Positions 11,346 to 23,330 of a stretch of DNA of 64,000 nt are shown here, piece by piece; within the stretch, counting starts at the first letter, position 1, and every line of letters starts with the position of its first letter. The stretch is taken from positions 7,397,060 to 7,461,059 of the forward strand of contig OZ038434.1 of the NCBI GenBank assembly GCA_964036275.1, read 5' to 3'. The DNA comes from Litoditis marina (lineage: Eukaryota; Nematoda; Chromadorea; Rhabditida; Rhabditidae). The notes under the pieces were generated by a model that saw only the letters and a list, made by a program, of their open reading frames with translations, searched no databases and was not told where the DNA came from. The position numbers were made by a program, and so were the translations under genes.

Positions 11346-12987
11346 ACACGTTGTAAGATCACCTCGTACACCGGTCATGTTGCATGCAAAAACACGGCAA
11401 GCGCATGACACTTACACGTAACACGTGTACTCACGGGATGTCACGTGAAAGTTTCTCAATTCTCTCACGGGCTGTCACGAAAGATATGTTGTAAGATCAC
11501 CTCGTACACCGGTCATGTTGCATGCAAAAACACGGCAAGCGCATGACACTTACACGTAACACGTGTACTCACGGGATGTCACGTGAAAGTTTCTCAATTC
11601 TCTCACGGGCTGTCACGAAAGACATGTTGTAAGATCACCTCGTACACCGGTCATGTTGCATGCAAAAACACGGCAAGCGCATGACACTTACACGTAACAC
11701 GTGTACTCACGGGATGTCACGTGAAAGTTTCTCAATTCTCTCACGGGCTGTCACGAAAGATATGTTGTAAGATCACCTCGTACACCGGTCATGTTGCATG
11801 CAAAAACACGGCAAGCGCATAACACTTACACGTAACACGTGTACTCACGGGATGTCACGTGAAAGTTTCTCAATTCTCTCACGGGCTGTCACGAAAGACA
11901 TGTTGTAAGATCACCTCGTACACCGGTCATGTTGCATGCAAAAACACGGGACGCACATGACACTTACCCGTAACACGTGTACTCACGGGATGTCACGTGA
12001 AACTTTCTCAATTCTCTCACGGGCTGTCACGAAAGATATGTTGTAAGATCACCTCGTACACCGGTCATGTTGCATGCAAAAACACGGCAAGCGCATGACA
12101 CTTACACGTAACACGTGTACTCACGGGATGTCACGTGAAAGTTTCTCAATTCTCTCACGGGCTGTCACGAAAGACATGTTGTAAGATCACCTCGTACACC
12201 GGTCATGTTGCATGCAAAAACACGGCAAGCGCATGACACTTACACGTAACACGTGTACTCACGGGATGTCACGTGAAAGTTTCTCAATTCTCTCACGGGC
12301 TGTCACGAAAGATATGTTGTAAGATCACCTCGTACACCGGTCATGTTGCATGCAAAAACACGGCAAGCGCATAACACTTACACGTAACACGTGTACTCAC
12401 GGGATGTCACGTGAAAGTTTCTCAATTCTCTCACGGGTTGTCACGAAAGATATGTTGTAAGATCACCTCGTACACCGGTCATGTTGCATGCAAAAACACG
12501 GGACGCACATGACACTTACCCGTAACACGTGTACTCACGGGATGTCACGTGAAACTTTCTCAATTCTCTCACGGGCTGTCACGAAAGATATGTTGTAAGA
12601 TCACCTCGTACACCGGTCATGTTGCATGCAAAAACACGGGACGCACATGACACTTACACGTAACACGTGTACTCACGGGATGTCACGTGAAACTTTCTCA
12701 ATTCTCTCACGGGCTGTCACGAAAGACATGTTGTAAGATCACCTCGTACACCGGTCATGTTGCATGCAAAAACACGGCAAGCGCATGACACTTACACGTA
12801 ACACGTGTACTCACGGGATGAAACGTGAAAGTTTCTCAATTCTCTCACAGGCTGTCACGAAAGACATGTTGTAAGATCACCTCGTGCACCGGTCATGTTG
12901 CATGCAAAAACACGAGAGGCACATGACACATGCACGAAACACGTGCTGTCACGTGAAACTTCTTCAAAATTCTCACGGGCTGTCACG
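11346..12987. repeat. Satellite, about 12 copies of a 138-bp unit
   Basis: The word TTGTAAGATCACC recurs at 11351, 11489, 11627 and then every 138 bp to 12869, giving 11 near-identical units and one diverged last unit. Each full unit carries the palindromes TTGCATGCAA, AACACGTGT and TGTCACGTGA, so two CACGTG boxes per unit, about 23 in the array. Marker variants (TGAC, TGAC, TAAC, GGAC at the centre) repeat every four units in copies 2-5 and 6-9, a 552-bp higher-order period. No open frame is kept. The array sits between the peptidase and DB-module genes. Confidence 0.95.
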
Positions 12988-13190
12988 TAGTAATCTCTTT
13001 ACTTTCACCTAGCAAGTGCTTGGCATGAACAGACACGTGAAACATGCTGTTGTTTTCACCTACATTTACCTATAGAAATCGTGAAATCGTATTTTAACCT
13101 GTTCTGTCAGGTGGCAAGTGTCCGATACGCCATACTAATTGATGTGCTTAAAAAATTCAGTTTGGGTCGAGAAAATCTCGAATAACATTT

Positions 13191-13196
13191 TTTATT
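13191..13196 (-). terminator. Poly(A) signal of the DB-module gene
   Basis: TTTATT on the plus strand reads AATAAA on the minus strand, 150 bp past the stop codon at 13346. This position is plausible for cleavage of this transcript before the satellite. Confidence 0.5.
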
Positions 13197-13345
13197 TCAT
13201 TTTTTATCCATTTTTGTGAAGTTTTGTTTCATGACAAATTTCAAGAAAGTAAGAATATGAATGATTCATTATTATTCACTTCACAGGCTTCATTATTAAA
13301 ACTAATTATTATAATAGAAATCTTCAAATGTGTTCTGTTTTCCGG

Positions 13346-15063
13346 TTACATCTCCCTGATTCCGGCATGATGACAATACATGATAACGTTCCAGTTATAG
13401 AGACAAGTCACATCTTGTTTCGTGATTTCCTCAATGGCAGTTCCGGAAGGATCGCACATTCGGAGGCAGCGGGAGCCGACCTAAATTCGCAAAAGTTGAA
13501 ATGGAAGTTTCGTTCTAAAAAAAAGTTTAATGACGGTCATATTGTGCTAAAACGCAGCGTAAGCAAACTACAAACACATCACTTCGGATCTGTGTTGTAG
13601 TTTGAATTGAGTATATGTTAAGAGTGTACGTTTTGACCACAGAAAAGTACGAAATCCACTGTTCAATCCTGCCACTCCAATAGCTCCTATAATAATGGTT
13701 AACTTTTTTACACGCCGATTTCTCAATAAGGGTCGGCTTGACTTTCATCAAATTTTTCAATTTTCATAAGTTCGACATATTCAGTACCTGGAGCTGAGGG
13801 GCGTTGAGGTCCAGGTGCTCACAGCACTTCCGATTGTCTCTGTTCTGACTGGCACAATAGAGAATGGACGACAGATACTTCAGGTTGCACTTCTTTTGAT
13901 TCACAAGGTCAATCAGCTGAAAAGATTAAATTTTGTCAACTAACGTCAAATGAAACTTGTTGAGTACAGCAAAAAACAATTTTAATGATTCTGCATGTTC
14001 CTTATTTATGTCTTGTGTACTTGAACGAGTGGGTGAAGATTAAGCTCGTCACCCACTTCTTGGACTTATGCATTCACTCATACGGCTAGCTCAATGAATG
14101 ATCACATGAAGCACGTCAAACACACTACAATTCAAAATAAACACATTGAAACTCCTTCTGTTTCAACTCATTTCCCGTGAACATGCAATAAACGTCCACT
14201 ATATGTCAAATTTCCGGAATTACCCAGATTGAACACACCAAATTTCTTGTCTTGCTCTGATCGGTTTCGTATTCGCACATGAAGTGGCATTCTTCGGGCA
14301 CGTACAACTGGCAACAGGCCCCGAACAACTTGTTTGCAATTGACTTGCTGGTACAGGGCTGGTAGTTTGTAGCTTCGGTACCGCATTTGGCCTGGAATTG
14401 ATGTGATGAACCATTTTTTATGGAAGTTACATGAATGTATAAATGCTCGCTATACGTTTCAGAAAAACATCTTGCTGTTCTGAGTCGATGTTTTGTACAC
14501 AAACAGTATTCCTACAAAACTTTTGCGAGCAAAAAAGCAACTACATGGTCACCAACTATTGAGGATTTGTATTCGACTCACAATATCACGGGTAGGAGCT
14601 CTTCGTAGATTTGAGTTCGCCTTCCGTGAGAATACTGAGGCGGTTCTGTCGGGGCAGTGCTGCTTGATCCATCGGTAGCACTGTCGCGGCACCGCACATT
14701 CCGGATCAAGTTTAGCCGTGCAACAGGTTCCTGAATACGTAGTCATTCGCACGTTTAGAACAACACAAACTTAGACTTGGAGAGGCCAAGGGCTGTGTTT
14801 AACTTTTCAAGCTAATTTCACTATACACGTGTTTTTCAAAAAGACCTTTCGTTTTCGAGCTTCTGTCACCTATTCGAACAAAGCAGAAATCTGGAAAGCT
14901 GGTGCTTTGTTTGACAGTTCATATTTGGTTCCTATAGTCTACAATGGGTAGCCTCTCACACGTTTTAAAATACTTACTACGTACCTCTTCGGATTTTCGG
15001 ACACTTCTTGGCAGATACCGACAGACAAATTGTGGCGAACAAGACAAATAATCGAAGACGCAT
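13346..15063 (-). CDS. Secreted DB-module (nematode cysteine-rich) protein
   Basis: Small secreted cysteine-rich protein, 214 aa. Exons 15063-14985, 14730-14582, 14391-14239, 13916-13788 and 13480-13346 join in phase. The start Met opens a signal peptide (MRLRLFVLFATICLSVSA). A Cys-rich linker follows (residues 28-76), then the DB module: FGACC near 99-103, C111 and C115, C137, C148, KCC at 157-159, SRCLRMC at 173-179, C196 and C206 in NWNVIMYC. The CC spacing and CLRMC/NWNVIMYC ending match the nematode DB family, whose biochemical role is unknown; some members act extracellularly. A TTTCAG acceptor lies only 2 nt before the ATG, as expected for a trans-spliced mRNA. The same strand as the peptidase gene, but 4 kb and a satellite separate them. 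Confidence 0.88.
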
Positions 15064-15065
15064 CT

Positions 15066-17994
15066 CTGAAAGTGAAAACGTACGAATGAGAAAGTTTGCG
15101 TTTGAATGAAGTTGACATGGATTAGATGATCTAAATCTACACCACCGATTGTTTGTGTAGATAAGGTTTCCCGCGGAAAGAAGTATGTTTTTCACTCACT
15201 TTCCCTAACCGGACTAGCCGGAACTTCGACTCTATCTATTTATTTGTTCGGGAATGTCGCAGTGTACAAAAGAGCAGAGGGAACGTTATTTGGGGATTTA
15301 TTTGTTGGTTATTAATAACAAACAATAGTAATTGAGAACTATTAACAAAGATAGTGAATTGAGAATATGAAAAAGTATTAACGGAGAGATACAATGCAAG
15401 ACACCACCATTTGAACGGCTTGGAAAAATTCTATTTCTTCGTTTACAGTTTAAATTTCCACTACGAAACAGAAAAACAATTTGTGTTCTCCGTTTCTCAT
15501 TCTGTCCGACAACAGAAGGAGAATAGAATAGAATAGAATAGAATAGATTTATTCAACATGTGACTTTCCACATTTTGAAATGTGGCACTCCAATTGTTGG
15601 ATAAAAGAAGGAAAAAATAGATGGAAAGAATGGTATCCCTGTTACGCGCTTGTAGTTATAGATGGATGCAATTAGCAGTGTAGTACGATTGAACGGTGAT
15701 TGTACCTGTTTTTGTAGTGACGTAATTATTATGAAACACTTTCGGGAGTATCTATTTATATTATTGTAGAGATGATTTGGTGACGCTAGGTTTCGTTGGG
15801 ACTATTTACAAAACCGGGATATAAATTGGAATTATCATGATAATATCATCAACAGACAGTTCCAAACACTTATGAGTCACGAATAAAAAATGTGCAATTC
15901 CAATAATTAATAAGCGACTACAGGAAAACAAATTGTCGAGGATATGTGCAAGAACCCGTAACTGTCAAAGGGAAGGCTTAGGCGTGGGAGACGAGAGTTG
16001 GCAAGGCTTTTCTTTGGACCGGGCAGCTGGAGCAGGCTGGAGGTGGACGGGTGGCATTGAAGTGACGAACGCAACTAACCGGCCGGGTATAGCCTGGCTG
16101 CAGAAGGTGCAACCACCAACCTCCCCCAATAAGTTACGAGCGCACGATGGTCGATGATCAGAAAGTCAGGATTTTCCAAATATGATAAAGAAGAGAGAGT
16201 TCAGAGACATAATGAACTGATACGATCACGAATACAAGCACTATGGCAAGCTAAACACTCGTTTTTACTACTGTGAGTTACATGAAATCACTCAATTTAT
16301 GTGAAACTACAGAAACTACTAGAAAGGTACTTCTACAGTTTAATGGTCAGGTATTTTATGTTACAAAATATTTCTGACACCGACTCGTAATACAGTACTT
16401 TAAAAATCGTGATAAATGTCACAAAGCAGAGAAAACACGCAAACCGTAAAATTTTTGGGCGTTGTCAAAAAGTAGCGTAGAAAAGAGATGAACAGAAAGT
16501 TAAAGAGTTTCTGTCCTATTCTTGTCAATGCTGGAAACAATTCAGTAGTTTTGATGAGCAATAGTATGAATATAATTAGGTGAATGATCTCTAGTTTGCA
16601 AGTATGTATCCACGCGCGGTGAGATCGTATGAAGTTTCTGGGGATTGATAGATTGAATTGGGCTACTCCCGCAGATTTAACTAGGACTCTGTTTGCGTAA
16701 TAGGGCACACCAATCAATGCTAAGAAATACATTGTTTTGCTTTGTAAATGTCCATAAACTTCAATCTAGTTAAGTAATTTATATGCAGCTAAAAACAATT
16801 AAGTGGGCGTAGAAAATGATTGAATGCTAAAAGAACATATTGTCAAACGTATGTGATTAACATAACTTCGGGTGAGATAGTTTTTGTTTATACTTAGTTT
16901 TGTAGTTAATAAAAGAATTGAAATTTAAGGCTAGCGATCAGAGAAAAGCCACAATGAAAAGGAAAATTAGGTCATCGGGATGGCCTGTGCGTTTGTAAAT
17001 GAAGAGCGAAATCCATTAATAAAACCTAGTGCGCGTTCATAGAAACTAAACTGAGGTGAAAACGTATTTATACTGTTCCAAAATAGTTAATCGAGGTTGT
17101 TTTCGTACCTACGACACTCCTACAAATGAAATCGTACTATCGGGGTTACTGTAAGTAGTTCTCATCGACATAGTGAATATTCGTAGCATGTTTGAGTTGT
17201 GGAATGTGAATGAGAGATTTGAGAACATGTGGTGCACGAGTGCACGATTCAATTTCATTCTGAAACAGAACAACATGTGAGCAAATACACATCGAGACTA
17301 GGGGATAACCGAGTTTGAGTTGTAGTTTGATCAGCCGGTTTGAAATTCTCAGCCGACATATGAGATCTGTTTCGTGTTGGAATGTTTTTAAAATAAAAAT
17401 CTTCTGTTGGGAAAACATACCGTTAAAGGCAATGGTCCTCGCCGCTTGAACAAATTTTTCCCATGTCTCTCATCAATTATAGGTGTTTTCTGTGTTGCTC
17501 GGGCTCATCCAAGAAAGCATAGGCCTCAAAAATTTCATTAAACCTTCGAAAAATCTGTTCCCGAAAAGATTTTTTCCTCACTGTGAAAAATGCGTAGTGT
17601 ACGTGAACACACGTCCGCCTTGAAATGTGGAAATGTTTTTGGCGAAACGCCGATACGCTTCCCTCACTTTTTTTACATTTTTGAATAGAACTTGTTTAAT
17701 GTTTCATTATTGTTTAATTAGGTCTCAATAAACCTAACCTGATATTGAGAAAGCTGTGATAATAGTTGTTTCGCGCTAGATTTGTTCGAAAATGTTATGT
17801 TTTTTATCGATGTTCACGATGTAAATCGCACAATTTGATTGGAACTTGTGTCTCATACATCAGTACTAGTTAACTGTGCCACTGTCTGTAAATTACTCTT
17901 TCTTGGGTTTGTGATAAGTCCGGCGATCCATTATTGTTTTTGCGTTCTCTTATCATTTGTGTGTTTCAGTCCCGGGCGGTAGCAGTTTCTCAGG
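15066..17994. other. Intergenic region, no convincing gene
   Basis: A divergent spacer between the DB-module gene (-) and the MTFP1 gene (+). It holds a (GAATA)n microsatellite near 15520-15546 and one isolated GC-rich patch at about 15940-16150 that stands out from AT-rich flanks. The patch has an open + frame of 74 codons but no recognisable motif or splice context; it could be a transposon remnant. Nothing else supported. Confidence 0.5.
15520..15546. repeat. (GAATA)n microsatellite
   Basis: About five tandem GAATA units. Confidence 0.9.
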
Positions 17995-19974
17995 ATGGCA
18001 GGAGCCGATTCGTTTGCTCTGGTGCAGTCGGAGTTGGAGAAGATTGACATCTATAGACATACTCCGATCCGATATTTAGGTATTTTCTCCACTTGCTCAT
18101 GTAAGCTTGATGTTCATATGGCTGTTTTAGTTTCATATAGTTGCCTCTACTGTATCTAACTGCTAACACCACGAGTTTGTGTCTTGGTGTTTGATTGAAC
18201 TGGGAGAAAATATTTTGAGTAATTGTTATTCATTCTTTCATTCCAGGATACGCAAATGAGGTCGGTGAAGCTTTTCGCTCAATGTTGCCCTCCGTTGCCG
18301 TCAAAGCTACTTATGTAGTTGCACTAGGATACGCTTGTGCTGATGCTCTGGACAAAAGTAGGAAAGTTCATAAGGTTAGTTTATTGAAGTTTATTTTCAT
18401 TTTTTTCTTATTGTTTTATATGTTTTGCATTCTGAAGTCATTTGATTTTATCTATACGAGTAGCAATGGTGCAGAGAATAAGCATTGAGCATACCTTAAT
18501 GAACGAAGCTATATGTAGTTCTGAGGCCGTGTTTTTTTCAATGTTTCTTTTCTTTTCCCTGTGTTTTTCCCAGTACCAGGTTTTGTACAATAAACTAAGT
18601 TTCTTTTGAGCTCAGCGGTCGAGATAGAAACTAGGCTTCTCCGAGAATTAACCAATAGTTTGTTTTATAGAGATTGGGGTTTCTTGTGGTTTCTATAAAC
18701 CCGGTTTCTCCTGTAATACTTGCCGGTTTCTTCTGTAATGTGGCTTTCGAGATGGGCACGAAAAAGTTCAGATGTGATATTGAATGATGATTATTTTCAG
18801 CAGCACTGGAGTTCGCCAGAAGAGCGTCGTACTCGGGTAGCCATCGCTGCGGGAGACACCTTCCTTTGGCAGGCACTGGCCTCCGTGGCTATTCCCGGCT
18901 TCACCATCAACCGCGTCTGCCATTTCTCAGGGATTCTACTGAAAAAGTGAGTTGATGAAGGTTTTTAGTTTTTCTAGGTTTAGGTTTTCCGATAATGTGT
19001 AGTATGCAGTCAGATAACAACCAACCCTTTCATCCCTCACAGGCATAGACAGTACGGCATGACTATTTCGCATAAAGGAACCCGTTCATCGATTAGAATA
19101 CGTCAAACGTCATTTCTTAGTTGCATCGATAGGCCTATTTTCTGATTTTGGCAAAAAACAGCCGGTGGAATTGTTCGGGCTATTCACACAAGCACAATGT
19201 TACTGGAGCATGCTCATCTCAATTTCGCAGTTTCAAGTCTAGCATTTTTCATTCGAAATAGTCAAATTTATCTTTTCGATTCGAGCGGGTTGATGTAATT
19301 TTACAAGTGTACTAAACTCAGCGCGTACAACATGTGTGTGCATGTCATCAGTTCGGTAGGATCGTGAGATAATCTCATAACACTTCATTGTGTCAGCCTC
19401 ATCAGAACGAAATTTTCGAATACTTCTGTCTGTACACCCTCGTTTGCGGCAAATTTCTTCCCGAACCGATTCTTCCCGAACCAAAACCGAACCGATTCTT
19501 CCCGAACCAGCTGGTTCGGTAAGGAAACGAACCGTTTGCGTACTCAAACCTACATGAAACTGAACCAAACCCTAATAAACGTTACGCAGTCGACCAAATT
19601 TTAGCATTAATTACATGAATCGGTTCGGTTCCAACTTTGTTGGCCTAAATTAGGTTCGGTTCTAGAACGAACCAACTGGTTCGGGAAGAATCGGTTCGGT
19701 TTTGGTTCGGGAAGAGTAGGTTCGGGAAGAAATTTACCTCGTTTTGCACGACTCTGACTTTTCGAATCAACGCGATTCTGAAGTTTCAGTGATTTTCAAC
19801 AGTCACGATTTCAGGGCGAGTAGCTGGCCTGCTCCGGTACGCAAATGGGTAGTTACCGCCATTGGACTGGGAACCATTCCATTCATTATTCATCCAATCG
19901 ATACGGCTGTAGAAATAGGAATGAATGAGACTGTACGCAAACTCTACAACTCGGAGCCAGAGAAAACGGCATAA
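17995..19974 (+). CDS. MTFP1: Mitochondrial fission process protein 1 (MTFP1/MTP18 family)
   Basis: Inner-membrane mitochondrial protein that promotes fission, 172 aa, near the human length (166). Exons 17995-18079, 18247-18374, 18801-18946 and 19815-19974 join in phase. Family signatures are clear: IYRHTPIRYLGYANEVGEAF at the start (YLGYANEVGEAFR in man), FLWQALASVAIPGFTINR in exon 3, VRKWVVTAIGLGTIPFIIH and PID in exon 4. Hydrophobic segments correspond to the predicted membrane helices of the family. A GTGTTTCAG acceptor ends 25 nt before the start. The last intron (868 bp) is enlarged by a 285-bp foldback element at 19451-19735. Confidence 0.95.
19451..19735. mobile_element. Foldback element built of TTCCCGAACC words, in the MTFP1 intron
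   Basis: The left arm (about 19451-19518) and right arm (about 19668-19735) are reverse complements with only a few mismatches. Each arm is itself made of repeated words such as TTCTTCCCGAACC and AACCGAACCGATTC. Flanking sequence on both sides contains CTCGTTT, a possible target duplication. No coding region lies between the arms. It behaves as a non-autonomous foldback transposon and would fold into a long hairpin in pre-mRNA. Confidence 0.8.
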
Positions 19975-22149
19975 CCGCTAGTTTGTCGATGGTGTTTTCA
20001 GGGAGGTAGGTTGTGATGTATTAGATAGGTTTTATATGTTGATCTTCTAGGGTTAACTGATAGATTCTACTGCTGAGGTTTTCTCACATCCTCATAAAGT
20101 ACTCCCTGGGAGTTAGGTCAACGCGTTCAATAGTTTTTATTAGGTTCATAGGTGTGTGTTAGTTCTAGTATTGTCGTTAGTCATGTTTGACGTGTGTTTT
20201 TGAACTGCTCAACACCTTCGGTGTATCTCCCTGTGTTGATAGTGTCTTAGAATCCCAGTTATTTTGTCAAGTAGTCGATTTTTACGCGATTCTGATGGAA
20301 AGTAATATGTTTCATATATCGTCTGTAAATGAAATAGGTATTTCTTACGATCCGTAATTCTTGTTATATGTGACGATTGATACGACATTCTTATGTGTTG
20401 TCGAGTTCTGCTTTACGGAAGTTTTATTTGACTTTTTTGAGCTTGATATATTTGTTTTCATTTTTAGCCAGATTTTTCGTTGAGATTTGAGAGTTCTATC
20501 TAGGTTGACATAAAGAATAATCTGGTTATTTGTTTGGTGTTAAAGAATATGCCAATGAAAGCTATTTTTTTTTGATGTTTTGTGAAAAATTCAATTAGTC
20601 AAAATAGCTTGTATGTTGTATGTTTATGTTCTACAGGACGAAAATAACTGATTATACCACCCAGCTGACTCCAAACGTGGCGTGTGTTATCAGTGACATC
20701 TGTTGGAGGTCGAATGTGACAAGCTAGAACAATTCCTTAGGGAAGGTGTTGCCAAATGCAGCGTTTAGAAATGATGTTACAACTGCGATGCGATTATTGA
20801 ATATTGCTTTAAAAGGGGAATGTTCAGAATTTGTTTGAAATTCTCTGTTTCAACAATGTCTGACTTCGGGTTCACTCGGCTTACAAATAAATTTGAAATA
20901 CTCTTCTTGTTTGAAGAGTAGTAACAAACCTCATGTTCACGTTTGGTAGGTGAATGGAATGAAAACGAAATGGTGTTTTACACTTCATGAGTCTCACATA
21001 TCTACAAACTCAACCGAAATTGGGATTTACGACTGCTCCGGAGTGGTATCAGACTACAAATTCTACCGAACCGCGTTCTCATTCTCTTTCTTTGGTGAGT
21101 TCCATAAAAAATCGCCTGAATAGATATTTTTTCTTCGAAAATGTTTTGTCCCTTGGAGCCCAATATTCTAACAATGTGCCCTGAGGCATCAAGAAAGGAT
21201 AACAAAGGAAGTGGTTGAATGCCTACTCGGAACCGCTATTGAACATGACTATTCAAAGCTGGCACTTGAGAAAGGACACGTTTCAGGATGACCCCCTTTG
21301 AGTGATATTTAAAGTGCGTTTCGCAGCTGTACTCTGATCTTGAACGTGAACACAGTTGCAGAATTACGCCAAAGGAACGCTGGATAATCAAAGTGCGACC
21401 ACTATATCGAGGTCATTGTAGGGAACGTATAGTCCGTTTCACCAATCGATGACTTTCTACAGTAATCTTTCGAATATTCAAGACAGTTTATCTATTAAAC
21501 AGACGAATTTTCAGATTCACGGTTTTCTAGGCTCGTGTTAACCAATGTGGAGAACAAAATCACAAAGTTTAAACTATTTTCAGTACCTAGAAGATATCAA
21601 AAATTTGCTTGAAAGATTCGCAAGCTTACTGTAGACGGCTATTGTTGCGTGAAACAGACTATAGACATTCTGCTCGGTTTGTAGTTTTATTCTGGAGTCT
21701 ACTAGATTCTACGAGTTTTAGACAAACTTCGAGTATAATTCTGTATTTGAACATCAAACTACACAATCTGATTCGGTCACTCTCCGTTAGTTGTAAGGAA
21801 ACTGTTTCAAACACATTCTTCTGCAGTTCTCGCGGTTGAATTTCGAGGAAGTGTCTATTTTCCGTTTATTGAGCGCGATTCTGCGTCTGCCAAGTCAGAA
21901 AACAGAAACTCCTTTGGGAAATCAGAGTCAGTTATAGAAAAGGGCAGTTATATAAAATTTTCAAGTGAGTCAAGCATTTAAGGAAGTATGCTTTCTGCAT
22001 CAGTTCCCAGCTACAATACTCTGTTCCGGTCGTATATAGTCGTCACCATTTCCAGGTGTACTATGTAAATGTGCCAATTAAATTTTTGTGAATAAAAAAA
22101 GAAATGTATAGCCTAAGCTGTTTTGTCGTGTTACAGCACATTGTCGAAC

Positions 22150-22212
22150 AAATATAGAACCTACGTTTTCTCGGAAAAACCTCATCCCTAATTACATTGG
22201 CACGCTGCCAAG
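22150..22212. mobile_element. Half copy of the GGCAGCGTGCCAATG MITE
   Basis: TTTCTCGGAAAAAC is followed by CATTGGCACGCTGCC, the same arrangement as the right half of the element at 27499-27673. No matching left terminus is present. Confidence 0.5.
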
Positions 22213-23212
22213 ATCAGCGTGGGATTGATGAGGACTATAGCCCGGGGCGTGGTTTCCCTCCGCCTTTGTTATGCATAGCCCAGCTATGAGAAATCGAACC
22301 AGCACCCACCTCCCAATCTCATTTCATTTTCAATGGACGATGAAAGATGCTATTCTAGATCGCAAAATCAGAAATGATGTTAAGTCGGGATTCTTAGTAT
22401 AAATCCTAATCCATCATTCATCGTTGTATTTTTGTGATATATCGCTCGTAGACGTCTATTTTGTCCCAGACCAACAATTAAAAGGGTATAATAACCTATA
22501 TTATTCCAAAACGATGGCGAACCATCGTCTGAAAACAATCTATTTCTTGCGGTAAATTTCCGATTGTGATTTACCAAGCGCATTGGAATGCGTAGATGGA
22601 AACGTATTATTAGTCGAGGCTTGGGTAGAAACCAGTATTGGAGAATTTCCAATTATTAATAACATTGTCTCAATGGATTCTGTTTCATTTTTAGATTTCC
22701 ACTTTTCATGCTAGAGCAGGTATTTTGAATACTGCTTTTCAGATACGAATACTACTTACTGCTGTCCTAAGTACTTACTAGGTTTGTTATACCAGGTCAT
22801 TTCTGATTCCGATATTTCGAGTTTGACGAAAAATCGAGTTTCCACATTCATAGAATTTCGCTTTTCTGATTTTTCGACCTTGGTCAAAGTTCAACAACCC
22901 TAAGGCTCTCGGATGAATAGTTTCATTCCGGTCCAATGAAATTTTCTGCAAAAAAACCACCTAATACTCACTATAAACTTTCATCCGGCATTTCAACTGC
23001 TCATGTCCCCCTCTATCCAAAGACAAACATTCCATTATCATTTGTGGATCTAAGACCTTTCTAATATAAAAATGTGATATTATCCTCTGGACGTTGAGGG
23101 GCTTCGTTTATTGGTTAGAAGTCATTCTGAGAAATTATATTCGTTTAATAATTCATAGTTTCATTAGTATCATATGAATTTCTTCCAACAGTTCAATGAA
23201 ACTTCTCTGATC

Positions 23213-23330
23213 TATCTTCGTCTATCTCTCTTCAATTCCCCCTCTATCTCAATGCTTCTCTCTCTCTCTTTCCCTCTCTCTCCCTCTTTATGCTCCCTCT
23301 CCTCGTTCCCTCTCTATTTTATGCTCACAA
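23213..23330 (+). repeat. Polypyrimidine (CT-rich) tract
   Basis: About 120 bp of TCTCTCTC and CCCTCTCT words on the plus strand with almost no purines. Confidence 0.8.

Noticed and set aside
11346..12987. CRISPR-like array
   Set aside because: Units are contiguous with no unique spacers; this is a eukaryotic satellite.
13328..13600. Plus-strand 90-codon frame
   Set aside because: It overlaps the last DB-module exon in antisense; the minus strand gives the Cys motif.
15933..16157. 74-codon plus-strand frame in a GC-rich patch
   Set aside because: No motif, splice signal or start context; more likely a repeat remnant.
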